NCBI RefSeq assembly: GCF_963662255.1
Contig: NC_085059.1
Span: forward strand, 11,131,234 to 11,195,233
From: Cinclus cinclus
Lineage: Eukaryota; Chordata; Aves; Passeriformes; Cinclidae
Direction of reading: 5' to 3'
Length of the DNA: 64,000 bases
Below are positions 51,581-64,000 of this stretch, piece after piece. Position numbers and translations under genes: made by a program. Within the stretch, counting starts at the first letter, position 1, and each line of letters starts with the position of its first letter. The notes under the pieces are model-generated. The model did no database searches. It was not told the origin of the DNA and worked only from the letters and a program-made list of their open reading frames with translations.

Positions 51581-52642
51581 GTAGTCAATTATTTTTATAA
51601 TGAGAATATGCCACCAAAAATAAAACACAACTTGAAAAAAATATTTAATGTCAGAGTTTGGGACAGTTTCTAAGGCATTAGACTTTCAAACAGATGACAT
51701 TGTCCTTTTTCTATGAAATAGCAGCATGTTGCCCTCTGGAATGAGTGAAGAAATGCCCCAGGGGAAGGATAAGCTTCATTTCCAGAAGTTGGATTTGACA
51801 GCATCTGAGGATCAATTCAGATCTCCTGAACCTCAGATTTGGAGGCTGGTGGTCTGAGAGGATGCCTCAGTCCCCTTCTGAGCCCGCTTGGGATCCTGGG
51901 TCACCTTGCCTGGCTTGGTGATATGCTTCCAAGGAGTGACCAGAGAGAATCTTCAGATGCGTAATTCTGAGCCACCTGCACTGGAAATGTCACATCTGGA
52001 GAGCCAAACTCTGTTCAAACAGCTGCTTAAACAATTATCTAAATTATATATAAATGATACATCCCAAAAATTATACATATTTAAAGAAGTCTTGTTCTCT
52101 CATATGAATTTGTATCAAGCATATTCACGTTGCTAATAAATTTGCTTTAAAAAGTTTATATTGACTTTTAACCAAACACAGCTTTTTATGTACTTTATCC
52201 TAATGATCAATCTTCCTTTTTTAGAAAAGAAAATAACACACCTTCCATCACAAAATCCCATCACTGTCCTCCTGCTACTAATCAGAGGGAGAACATTAAG
52301 TTTGTGCAGGAACGGATAATTAACTCATTCTTGAAAGCACATGAATAAATATAAGTTTTTCAGTGCTTAATTATATAATCTCCTGAGGGTAGTGATAGAT
52401 TCATTATGTAAATGGGCATAAGTAGTCTATTTTAGAGAAAAGTTTACACAAAAGCGTTTGTTTTTATTTTAAATTCCTGTTTCCCACAGATGAGAGCCAT
52501 GTTGATATGATTAATTTCTGATAAAATATTCCCATGTTGTACCAAGAGTGTCCTGCTGAGATTGTAGCAGCCATGCATTTCTCCAGCCACTTTATTAATC
52601 TGAAAAGTGAAATTGCTAATGGGCTCTCAGAATTCCTTCAGG

Positions 52643-52816
52643 GAATCATAGAATCACAGAATGGTTTTGGTTGGAAGGGACTTTAAAGTTCATTTTGTTC
52701 TACCCTCCTGAGCAGGGACACCTTCCTCCTGACCAGTTGTTTCAAGCCCCATCCAACCTGGCCTTGAACACTTCCAAGGATGGGACAGCCACAGCTTCTC
52801 TGGGCAACTTGTTCAC
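52643..52816 (-). repeat. CR1 retroposon fragment
   Basis: Minus orientation: aatcatagaatcacagaatg, ggttggaagggactttaaag, gagcagggacacc, ccttgaacacttccaagg, cttctctgggcaac. Well preserved. Confidence 0.94.
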
Positions 52817-54067
52817 ACAAGTTTAACATGAGACACAAAAGATTTGTCTCTTTCTTAAAAACAGTCAAAATCACACTACAAAGTCCTCCTCTGCCTCTTT
52901 CCCAATAACTGTGGGAGAGTAGAAATAAAATATTTCATTGACCCCACCAAAAAATAAAGAACATGATAAGTTTTTGGAGACAGATTTGAAGTGTTGCAGC
53001 TGCTCTCCAAGTTACACATTTTCTATCCTACTGGAACTGTAAGACACAATTAGCAGCAGTTGTTTCATTGCCACAAAAGCAACAGTTATTTCTTTTAAAA
53101 GGTTTATTTCAGCATTTTTAGAAGTTAAATAGTTTCTCCAAATCCAGAAATTCCTTAGCTTTGAGACTGAGAACTCTTTAGCACAGGCAGGCTCTGTCAA
53201 AGCAACACGACTTTGAATTGCCACCATCTGTATTCAAACTACGGTATTTCAGAGTTCCAGAAAAAAAAAAAGTACAAAACCACTAAACTTATTTTTGTAG
53301 CTTTTCTAAGCTACAACAACTGAACTGATTTATACCTGATTTAAGGTAGAAGAATATAGCTTTTGGTGGAGGATGTGGCATGCCAAGTTTCTCCCTGAAG
53401 TGAATTTTTATGGATGCTCTATAAACACCTAGGGTTTATCATGGAAATACTCTCAGAACATTAAGTTCAATGTGACTTGTGGGAACCACTAATATGTGTA
53501 CATAAATTACTTCAAATATAGATACAAGTCAGGCCATGGGACATTTGGGGTTCAAGAAACATTCATATATAATTTAAAACCCCTGAGTCATCAAAAATGG
53601 CCTTATCACACTGCTCTAATCTTTTTGTTAATCTTTCTCTGTCCATCTTCCTTTGACTTCCTGGCCAGCATTATGCAATGAATGTGATACATGGAAAAAT
53701 GGATGAAACAGGAAACAAGGATCCTAGAAAGTAAACTTGCATTTCTTATAAATATCAGATTAAGGGTTTGTAAAATAAAATCCAAAGCATTTAAAATCAA
53801 ATATACAAATTGCTTTCATATTCCCACATTTACTGCAGTCATAAACAACCAAATCAGAGAGACCACACCTTTGGAGTCGTAAATAAGCATTAGTAATGTT
53901 TTCATGGAGTTTTCTTTGTTTTCTATGGATGACTACAAATTTAGCTGTGGTGATTATCTAGATTTTGCAACTTTCCTGACTATAGCTACATTCAGGATGC
54001 TTAATAAATGCAAGAACTCTGGTGTCCTGTGCTCATGACAATTCCAAGACAGAACCTGACATACTTA

Positions 54068-54176
54068 AGGTTGGATGGGGCTTGGAGTAACCTGGTCTAG
54101 TGGAAGGTGTCCCTGCCCATGGCAGTGGGGTTGGAACTGGATGATCTTTGAGGACCCTTCCAACCCAAACTATCTG
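54068..54176 (+). repeat. CR1 retroposon fragment
   Basis: Plus orientation: aggttggatggggcttgg, ctagtggaaggtgtccctg, gatgatctttgaggaccc, ttccaacccaaac. Confidence 0.92.
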
Positions 54177-56217
54177 TTTTGCATTTTTTCTCATCCTGAT
54201 GTGCTGCTGGTCCTGCCCTTGAAGGTGACCAATTTAATGTCTGCTGCAATGATGTAACCAATCTGGAGATGGCACAAACAGCACAAATTTGGCTAGTGGG
54301 GATCCTGAAAGGTTACAGCAAGGTTGCTCTACAGGAACACTTATCCAGCTAACATCTTGCATTTTCAAAATACATTAGTTGCTACAAACTTTGGCATCAG
54401 CACTTTCACTATGTCCTTCCCTTATTCAGAGCTACCTGACTCAAGTTTAGGAGAAAGGAATGTGCAGAGGAACAGCGAAGAACCAGGTAATTCAATAACA
54501 TTTCTTTCTGGAGAGGATGGTGCAGGGAAAGCAGAAAGCAAAGTACAGTTCCTAAAGAAAATTCCTGGTTTCCTGCTACCAGCAGGAAACACAGCAGTAC
54601 TTGCTGTGGGCCGGTTTTGTCCTGCTTAAACCCTCCTCTACAGAAACCCCTGCAGAGAAGATTCTTTAACTGGGTAATTCATCAGAGCTCTAGTGCAATG
54701 CTGGGCAGGCAGCTGGGACCTTGGGACAAGATTTGTGATCAAAGTCGACAACAAAAAGTTTGGAAGGGACCAGTAAGGAATGAGTAAGTACAGCCACCAA
54801 GGTGGCTTCTTCAGCGGAGTGGAAATCTGGGCAGAGAGCTCCAGAGAGAGTGTCAAGCTGTAGCCATAGCAAGAGAAGCAGATTTCATCTTTGTCTAGAC
54901 AGTTAAACCTGACTCTGCCTCAGTTTCCCCCATATGAAACCTCTCCAGGACATTCTAGGAATAAGGTGTCTGAGAAGATTTCATGGAACCATGATAATAG
55001 GGGTCACACAAATACCCACAAGCATGTTGTATTTCCCATTAAAGCCCCTCTGAGGTTCACAGATAAAATCCACATATAAAACTGAAAATTAATTACACAA
55101 AAATACTTTGAAGCTGAGATTTGAAGCCTTTGCTGCAAGAAACAAAAAAAAAAGATAAATACTGCATCCTTGAAAGGAATGGGAAAAGCAAATCTCCCAG
55201 ACTACCATATGAAAAAGCATATAGAAAAGCAAGATATGCTGGCATAATGTGGCCAGTTGTACTTTGTGTACCAGCCTGACACCTGACACTTTTATATCTG
55301 CAGAGCAAAATGATTTATGGAAGCTGGTTTTTATCATTCAAGCTTATAAGTCTTATGTCACATAAAACCCTCTGGCACTGGAAGAACATTCTGATTGTGA
55401 TAGGAAGTGGCTGCAGAAGTGGGGAGTGGTGACAGCCTCCATCACCTGGGCTGTCTAGCACCCTTCTCATTCTCTTGGCATACATCAAATTTGCACAGAA
55501 CAGACAGGACTTTTTTAGAGAGCAGCTATTCAACAATTTTATTTTTCTTATATCCTCAACATTATTTTCAACTATTCAAATGCAGCCCTGAAGGCAGAAA
55601 TGATTAATTGCTCCCTGGATTTTTCTGTAACACCCTTCACCATTAAATCATCTTCAGAAATGCTCGTGAGCACCTTTGGCATGGTTTGCTTTAGCTGATT
55701 TATGAGGCCTCAGAGAGAGATTTTCCATAAAGAACTTTTTAGCTCTTCTGCCTAATTTCTGCTCAGCCTGCTCCCAGCTCTGACCTGTCCAAAATCTCCC
55801 ATTCCTGCTGAGCTTCAGTCACCCCACCTCACTGACTGTAACTGCGACTCACAGCTCTCACCAGTCATCCCATGGACAGCTGGTGCCCATCTCCCTTCCC
55901 CACAGCCACAGCAGAGCTCTTGCAGCACCTCCGGATTTGATGCCTTCCAGGTTTAGCAGAGGCTGATGGAACAAAGAATGGCCTGGTACTGCTTCTGCCT
56001 CTGCAGGGGCAGCCTTTACCGCTTCTCACCAAAGGAATTTCTCTGCCAAAACCCAAGAAGTTTTTCCCCGAGTCTGTGTTTTCTGAGTTTGCATCTCAGA
56101 ACTTGGCCCCACTTGGGCTGTGCCAACCCCTCCAGTGCTCAGCCCACCTCTGCTCTCCAGACCACCAACCTGCTTCAACATGTGTTTCATCAACTCTTCC
56201 AAGCAACAGTATTTAAA

Positions 56218-56384
56218 ATCATAGAACTATAGAAGCACAGAATTATTTGGGTTGGAAGGGACCTCAAAGAGCATCCAATTCCACCCTTCCTGCCCTGGGC
56301 AGGGACACCTTTTACCAGACCAGGTTGTTCCAAGCTCCATCCAACTTGGTCTTGAACATTTGCAGCAATTGGGCAGCTACCTCT
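56218..56384 (-). repeat. CR1 retroposon fragment
   Basis: Minus orientation: atcatagaactatagaag, tttgggttggaagggacc, ctgggcagggacacc, agaccaggttgttccaagc. Confidence 0.93.
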
Positions 56385-59300
56385 CATCTCTAGTGGGCAC
56401 ATTTCCATTCCTTCTTCCTATGATAATGTTCTTTTAATTTTTTCCTGTATTTTAATTGTTTCCTTCTCAATTGCCATCAATTGTATCTCATTATCTCTTT
56501 GTATATGACATTAAATGGCTTTGTGCTACCCACCACCTTCTCTCTATACAAACAATTACAGACCATAGCAGGGAGATTTCTTTTGTACTAAAAGAATAGG
56601 ATTCTAGATCTCACCATTTTGGTGAGGGCTGTTAATATTGACTTTTTAGGCTGATTGCAGTAGATACATGCCTTGTTTACATTTAATGATCACAAATTAA
56701 TATCAGCTCAATGAACTGAACATTTGAGGAATGCACAGTGCACTATATATAATGTATTACTGTTGACTATGTCTATAAATTAAACTCAATCTTTAAACAT
56801 ATATTTAATTTAAAACAAAATTGTTTTGAAACCCAGTGGGCCAAATGAACAAATGGGCTAAGTAATTTGCCAGCATAGCCACCATATGCCAACACCACAA
56901 ATAACAGTATTCATCACATCAAGAGTCTGACACAGTTTATTTTTAAGATCTTTAGCACAGCCCTGATCACAAATATTGTCAGCCAGATGCTCTGTTTTCC
57001 CAAGAAATAATGCATGCTTAATGTGAAGAAGAGCCCAGAAATTCTTTCAGAATGGATGACCACGTGCACATCACTACCATATTACAGAAATGGTAAAATG
57101 GTATCCATCCTCAGAGATGGTTCCTGCTTGAACATGAGCCTTCCTCACCTGCTCCAACCAGGCCTTCTTCTACATCTCCTTTATGAAGACACACAGAAAC
57201 AACATTCACAATACATTTATTTACTTACCAAAGGTCAGATACCAATTAGTACATCATAAAGAGCCAAAACATCAGCCCTGATGGCTCAATTGCTTTTGAA
57301 ATATTTTATTTAAGTTAAACTTTGGTGACAGGAAAACTACTGAAATCAAATTAAAGCATAGTTACTGGTCACAATGGTAATGCCAAAGTTAAAAATTCCC
57401 AATGCAAAACCCTCAGCCAATACGAGTATTAATAAGATCAGTGTTTTATTATCCATTGTGTAAATCAGGGCTTTGCTAATGAAATGATTTACAAAAAAAG
57501 TAACATGACATGCATTCACTAAGATACAACATACACCTGCAGGGCATGCAGTGAAAAGCCTTCTGCTGTATTTTAATTGATGTATACTCCTTTGTGGCTT
57601 ATACTCCTTCAAAGTAATCTTAAATTCTACATTTAAACTGGCTCAACTGTGTTATTAATAATTTGAGTAAACAGTTAATGGTAATTTAAGGAGCTGTTTC
57701 ATTAGTCCCAATGCTGTTACAGTGTCACACATAATGCCTGAAGCGGTTTGGTTTGGATTCTACATGTGAGCCACAGACATAGAAGGGCCCAACCATGGCC
57801 AGGACTTCACAGGGCAAAGCTGTGTTCAAAAATATATTAAAAATATTTTAGAAATGCACTTCCTACCCTAGAGATGTAAGGAAAATATACAACAAAGCCA
57901 GGAGATAGAATGGGAAATCAAGACATAGCTAGGGAAAATGACCTGTGTTGAGAAGAGCAAACCTTGTCTCCCTACTCCTGAGCTGTATGGACAAAAAAGT
58001 CACAAATTAGTGCGGGAAAAATTGTTTCTTCTTGCTGAATTTTGATTTAATGTCTTTTTACTGTGGTGACCAACTTAGCTACCAGTATTTGGGATTCCTC
58101 TGTCTCTGGCAAGACCCCAGGTACATGAATGAATGTTCCTGTCAGTGGAACACACAGAGTGTTCCCGTCAATAATTCTAGATGGAAGGGATTTAATAAGC
58201 ATTACCTAGATTACGCTATTTAGGTGACATAAGTATTCTTTTGTTTGTTTTATGCCTCATCTTTTGCCAAAACCCTAATTTATCTATCTTTTGTGTTATT
58301 TTCTCCCTTCCCCTTATTAAGACTACATTGAGCAAGGCAAAAAAATGGCAACATATGGAGTTGAAAAGATTGCCTCTGATCCTACAACAAGGGCATCCTG
58401 TAAGTGAAAATGCCTCTAACTAGTGCCAAAAGCTGAGAGACGCTGCTTTTTATTCCAGGTCAGATCAAGGAGGATGTAATTTTCTACCCCTGATTCATTA
58501 TAAGGAGACGACAGTACTCCTGCCATGAGTCAGGCAAACCTCACCTCCAACCATGGGCAAGATGAACTTTTCAGGAAAAAATCCCTCAGACATTCTGCAA
58601 AGCAGTGCTTGGATTACACAGGCTCACAGCACAGCAGGGTTATGGTAATGCTTGATAAACCTCACCAGATAGGCTGGAACAGAAGTGTAGGATGAAGTCT
58701 GTACCTATTCCTGAAAATGAAAAGCATCAGTGCACCTCAAGGTGTGCACCAAGGCATCCTTCCACAGGCATCCCTCTTCTTTCCTCCATCTAAAACTATG
58801 CCTGTAATTTTAAATCCCCCTGCCAAAGATATGACTGTTTCACTTAATGCACTGCCAATCAGCAACTTTTAATGTAAATCAAGAGCAATGTGGATATAGG
58901 AAACATCAAGGATGAAGTCAGGGATATACTGTGAAAAAAGGCTCTTAATGATTCAGAGTAATGTATTTCAGATGTCTGAGCAAACAAAGCATTCATAAAC
59001 TGCAGCAGAACTGCAACAGAGGTTGGACATAAAAAGCAAGGAGATCCCTTCTTCTTAATCTCCCATTAATGCAAGGCACATCAGCCCTGTACATGCTTGA
59101 AGACCACTCTGAGGAGAAGTCTGGCCACCACACCTCCCAGAGCACTACTTGTGCAGAGAGGAGAAACCTGTATGGATGGTCTCTTGTGGACACAGTCTTG
59201 GGGAGACTTTAGGTCTAAAGCAGCCTCACTTCAGGACTTTGGGATCGTGTCACTAAATCTTGTGATTTGCTGTAACCTGCAGTGGCAGACACAAACCTGC

Positions 59301-59712
59301 GCTTGCTCAAGGCATGAACAGCATTCAGTGACCAAGAACTCAAAAGGGTATTTCATGAGAGAAGAGGACATGAGTTGTGTATGCTTGATGATTGACACTG
59401 AGTGGGAGAAGCTGGGATTTGCCCAGGATGTCAAGGTTAACAACCGTTCTATTACAAAAAATGTTATGGGTAAATCTTAAATGAATACAGATGGTCAGGT
59501 GTTGATTTTGCATGTCCTTTGAAAGACAGTACTGTCAGCAGAATAGTGCCATCTAACCAAATTTTGAAGTTCAATACTCTGTCAGCAAGGGAGAGTGTTG
59601 GCTCTTTGACTCACCAAAATACTGTTTCCTTAGTTACCTCTAGTGACTTTCATTTGAGTACTGCTCTGTGGCTGACTCACCAGGACAAGAATATCTGCAC
59701 AATTCATAACTG

Positions 59713-59728
59713 TTTTTTTTTTTTTTTT
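59713..59728 (+). repeat. Poly(T) run
   Basis: Sixteen T followed by cctctccccag. It resembles a plus-strand splice acceptor, but no exon follows that can be supported. Confidence 0.85.
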
Positions 59729-61564
59729 CCTCTCCCCAGTAATATTCCTTTATGGAAAAGAACATAAAAATCCTTGCTTGACAGATGATGAGGTGAAGCA
59801 GAGATGGACATTATTTAGCTGCAGTAACACAGTGTATCTGAACCAGAATCAGACACATGCCTTACTTCCTAAGGTTACTTTCCCAGCCTCTCTGAGATTA
59901 TTTTATAATCCCATTATGGGTGGAAGAGCTATGTACACACAACTGCCTCCTTGGATTGCTCCTCTTAAAATGTGAGGAAGGTGTGAGTTCTCAGTGATCA
60001 TCATGCCCTATTTTGGCCTCGGCTTCTGTGGGGATTTGCAGAAGTGCGGAGTGGGGACAGTTACCTTAGAACCTGAAAAAACAGCCTGAGAGGAGACTGA
60101 AGGCTGGGCTAAAACATACAGCCATGGAACTAACAGCCTAACACCACAAGAAATGTCATCTTAAGACTTTCTGCACCTCCATGCTGTTACATTGCAATAT
60201 TATCTGAGCAGTATTGCTGGAGTCTTTTGATCCTTGCTCAGCTTTTCTATGTGCTCTGAAGACAAGCTCCCCCTCCCAAGAGAAAAACAGAATATGCCAC
60301 CCCATGGCAATACTGTCTATGTGACAAGGACAACAAATCCCCTTCTTTGCTGCGCTGGCACCTTTCTTGCCTATTTTCTACCTCAGATAGAAGCTTTTCT
60401 TCATCCCCAGTTCATTGAGAAGATGGCCCTGTGTTCTAGGGAGGGTGGGGTCCCAGCAGCACTGCTGTGCAGTGCTCTGCTCCTCCTGGGCTCCCTCCCA
60501 GCCTCATCATCCCAACATTGGTGTCACCTTTATCACTGAGTGATGCATGCAAACAGAAAATACAATAGACTAACTAATTTATTTCCACTTGCTATTGATG
60601 ACCTTTCAGGACTTTCATAACTCTGCCTTGCTCTAACACTCATGCGTTATAGGGTCATCTGTTACTCAAGAAAATAAATGAAGTTTACCATCAGTCTTTT
60701 GTATATCCCCATTTATTACCTTTTAATGACCAACCTTTAAAGTTTTATCCTGCTAGTATCTTGTTTTACAGTGGTGTGACATTCAGATGCAGGGATGTAT
60801 ACGAATCAGGCCAAAGCATTTGAGTTGGGTCGGGTTTCAGTGGAGAAGTGCTGTGGTCGGTCCAGGTACAAGGGCTACTTTTTCTACACCATCAGACCAT
60901 GTTTAAACCCCTATGATGAAATTATGCAAATGCTCAGGCTCCTTTGTTTCTACTAAATGAGGTACAGTGGTTTTTTAACCTAATGACTAATTCACCTCAA
61001 GATCACTTGTGGATCAAGCTTATCCATAGAAATAACAATAGTCATCACACAAATTATTGGTTCAAAGGTTTGGAGATGTTTGAGAGCTACTGCTAGAGGT
61101 TATGATGCGTGTACAGTGTTGTCTACAACATGCTGAATAATAATCCCTTAAAAAGCTTCAGCTGCAGCATTTCAGAGCAAGTGCAGTGCTGCTTTACAGA
61201 ATACCTTTTGTCTGTGACCTGTCTGTAAAATGCCAGAGTACTGAAATCAGATGGTATAGTATGACTCAAGGTAATACTTAAAATTCTTTGTCTGCATTTA
61301 TCACAGGAGATCCTGTGCCCTAGGTGCTTCAACCAGTATCGTGAGACAGGGCTGCCTTTGTGTATACCTTCATGGCTGTGCCAATTCCCGCAGAGGTGCT
61401 GCAGCTCATTTGGGAGCATGATAATAAATCATGAATTGAGCCATGGCCAGTGCTGTCCGGGGGACAGACATCCATGAGGTTGTGCTAAGAAAAGTAGAGC
61501 TGGACTTGCTGGACTTAGGGCAAGTGATGTCTCTTCTCCATGCAACAGAAAACCCCTAAGGTCT

Positions 61565-61812
61565 AGAATCATAGAATTGTTAAGATTGGAAAAAACCTCT
61601 GAGATCATCAAGTTCAAATGTCAACCCAGCATCACTACAATATTTACCAATAAATTTACCATGTCCACCCTATTCACATGTTTTTTGAACCCTTTCAGAA
61701 ATGGTGAACCCACTGCTTTCCTGGGCAGGCTGTTCCAGGACTTGACAACCCCTTCCATGTAGAATTTTCTCCTAATAACTAAGCTAAGCCTCTCCTTGCA
61801 CAACTTGAGGTC
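61565..61812 (-). repeat. CR1 retroposon fragment, different subfamily
   Basis: Minus orientation: gaatcatagaattgttaag, attggaaaaaacctctgag, atcatcaagttcaaatgtc, ctgggcaggctgttccagg. The text differs from the other copies (gattggaaaa in place of ggttggaagg), pointing to another CR1 lineage. Confidence 0.88.
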
Positions 61813-64000
61813 AACGAGGTCAAGCGGTTTCCTTAAGAGTGGCCATAGATTAAACCATGAAGAAGACTAGGGCTGTCTTCTAGAAGTCTTGTGTGAAAAA
61901 GAAGCTGCAGATGCAGAAATGAGGTGCTGCTCAGCACAGGCAAAAGTGAAATAACCAGCTCCAAGCACAGACCCCATGGTGGGAACAGCTGCTGACTAAG
62001 GCACTTGCACAACTCTGGGCAGGACATAAGGGTTAATTTATTTATCTATTTTGAACAGAAACCTGTAAGACCACCAGTTAGTGCACAGAAAGAAAGTCAA
62101 AGCAAAGCTATTATGCCACAAGAAAACAAACAAATTTGTGACTTCGCTTTTTGATTGCTATCTATATGAGGTGCCAGCAAGGAGCAGTGTCAAACAGATA
62201 CTACAGCCCCAGAACCAGCCCAAGACCAGAAAGATTGAGGGTAGGGCATAAATAAAGGAATTTCCTCTTAACTTATGAGGAAAATACTGAAACTGCCCAC
62301 CGAAGCTTTCAAAAAGTGAAAGAACTGAAGACCTGACAATACTGATATATTGCTGCATTCACCAGGAGTAAGAGAATGCTATAATAAGGAAATATGGGCA
62401 GACTTCAGAACCCAGAGCAGCTTCACAAAATAAAACAAACAGACCTTCAAAAATATTTTTTCAGGCAATTGACTGAAGTCAAGAATATGGAAGGAACACT
62501 GCCTTCCACAATGGGCTAGAAAATAAATTGAAAAGACATGGAATTCTCTCTGAATCATGACCAAATTCCACAGCTCAGGGGACCCCCTTCTACTGACTTC
62601 GTGGAAAGTAATTTACTCTGCAAATCCTAATGTAATGTCCTTCCTTACACCCAAATGAAGATTCACCCTACCTGGACTGCAGGGAGCTCCCCAACCCCAT
62701 TTCATGCTGAAGGGCTTATTCCCCACAGATCAGAAGGTGGAGGAAAGAAGGGACAGGGGACTTGCACCAGCCTTGAACCATGGCTGGGATTTGACCCTAG
62801 AAAAATAATAGAACTGTGATCCCCTTCCTGAAAGGATGGGAAAAGAAAGAATATAATGTGCTTAAATACCCACAGCTCTTGGGAGAAAAGATCAGGAATG
62901 ACCCTCTGCTTTTCACATAAGAAGTTCCTATTTCAGATCACACTTGTTTCATTTGCACTGGGAAAAAGCATTTCCTCAAGTACCCCTTCTTTGCAAAATT
63001 ATTCCTTGTTTTGCAAACCAGCAGCTTCCCAAGTAATATTTCCCTACAAGTCCAGGTAGCACGGGTCTGGAGGAGCTGAGTAGCAGAGAATACAGCTTGC
63101 TGAAGACTGTATTGGCAGTAGGGTAGAAGTCTTTTACAATTCTTTACGGGTGAATGGGGAAAACTCAGTAATGTTCACTATCATTACTGAGTATAGTTAT
63201 GAGCTTTGAACATTTTCTGAAGTAAGCCTGTCATTAAGATGAATGTCTTGTTAAGGGTAGGAATTTCCCAACTGAAGAATTAAAAATCCTGTAATGCCTG
63301 CATCATTAGCTGACTTGGAAGGCTCCTCTACCCTCTCCAGCTCCATGTCACAATCATCAGTGCCACCTTCAACTCCATTAATCTGCTCCATATCTGTGCA
63401 CACATCCACTCTGGAACCTTTCCCATCATGATTCTTACACTCCACAAAGCCTCTCATGGCTCTGCCTGTGTGGGTCCTTTGTGTCTGCAGACAAAGAGGA
63501 TCTCTACACTAACCTGTAGTGGAGGAGAACAACATTAGAAAAACTATATGACTCCCACAACTAAACTTCCTATGTAAGGAAAAGGCAACCAGAAAAAAAT
63601 GGGCAAAACTATGCTCTCCTGAAAATACAGACCGACTATCAGCTAGATCTTGTCTAATTCTGTGCCCCTCTGCAGCTCTCACCTCCTCCTCAACCCACTC
63701 CCTTAGCTACCCATAACAGTACCCTCAAAAATCCCTTTTCCATTTCGCAGCTCACTCTGTCTTAATTTGTTATCATTTATCCAAATGATACCATCCAAAA
63801 CAAGAGAGTAGGTGACTTCTAACAGCTGTGATCTACAAGTCAGGATTATGAAACTGGAGGTGTCCTCCATACTAAACACAGACAAAGTTGGAGGTACCCA
63901 TCTCTAACTTGTGAAGGCAGTGAAAGCCCAAAGTAATCAAGGGATTAATTTAAGCCCTTCAGTCAGATGTCCTGATTATGTGGGATGAAAAAAAGGTGCC

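Noticed and set aside
59097..59480. 127-codon plus-strand open frame
   Set aside because: Composition is ordinary, with no domain or conserved motif. The poly(T)-cctctccccag downstream at 59.7 kb looks like an acceptor but leads to no supportable exon.

Overview
The window is vertebrate nuclear DNA, almost certainly from a bird. It is AT-rich, has spliced genes, and carries at least fifteen fragments of the CR1 retroposon whose 3' ends finish in the ATTCTATG-type octamer typical of avian CR1. There are no operons, bacterial-type genes or CRISPR arrays.

One gene is clearly supported: the 3' two-thirds of FSTL4 (follistatin-like 4, also called SPIG1), on the minus strand from 44934 down to 6898. 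Ten coding exons could be placed to the base: 44934-44768, 33772-33652, 26509-26348, 25306-25172, 23734-23708 (27 nt), 18490-18372, 15462-15313, 14749-14642, 11667-11558 and 7600-6898. All have GT-AG borders and the reading phases join without a break. They encode 599 complete residues plus the end of one split codon. In order these are two immunoglobulin domains (exons 44.9-25.2 kb), a 27-nt microexon linker, and the long C-terminal propeller-like region that ends in the stop at 6898-6900. The signal peptide, Kazal/follistatin and EF-hand exons are not seen and should lie beyond position 64000.

Region by region: 1-6897 is the 3' UTR and 3' flank with two CR1 pieces. The intron 7601-11557 holds a solo endogenous-retrovirus LTR with a 6-bp target-site duplication (10215-10643), a second LTR-like promoter/poly(A) unit next to it, an 18-base poly(C) run and an ATTC microsatellite. 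The intron 11668-14641 has a 23-bp tandem duplication and the longest CR1 copy. The intron 15463-18371 has a 23-unit pentamer array grown from a CR1 3' end. The introns 26510-33651 and 33773-44767 hold mostly unique AT-rich sequence with scattered CR1 copies. The segment 44935-64000 is an incomplete large intron (at least 19 kb) with seven CR1 copies.

No previously undescribed system was found. The most interesting signals are the in-frame 27-nt FSTL4 microexon with doubled UGC at its acceptor (the known signature of SRRM4-controlled neuronal microexons), a competing splice donor seven bases inside the 33.7 kb exon, the intact LTR insertion footprint, and the switching pentamer array.
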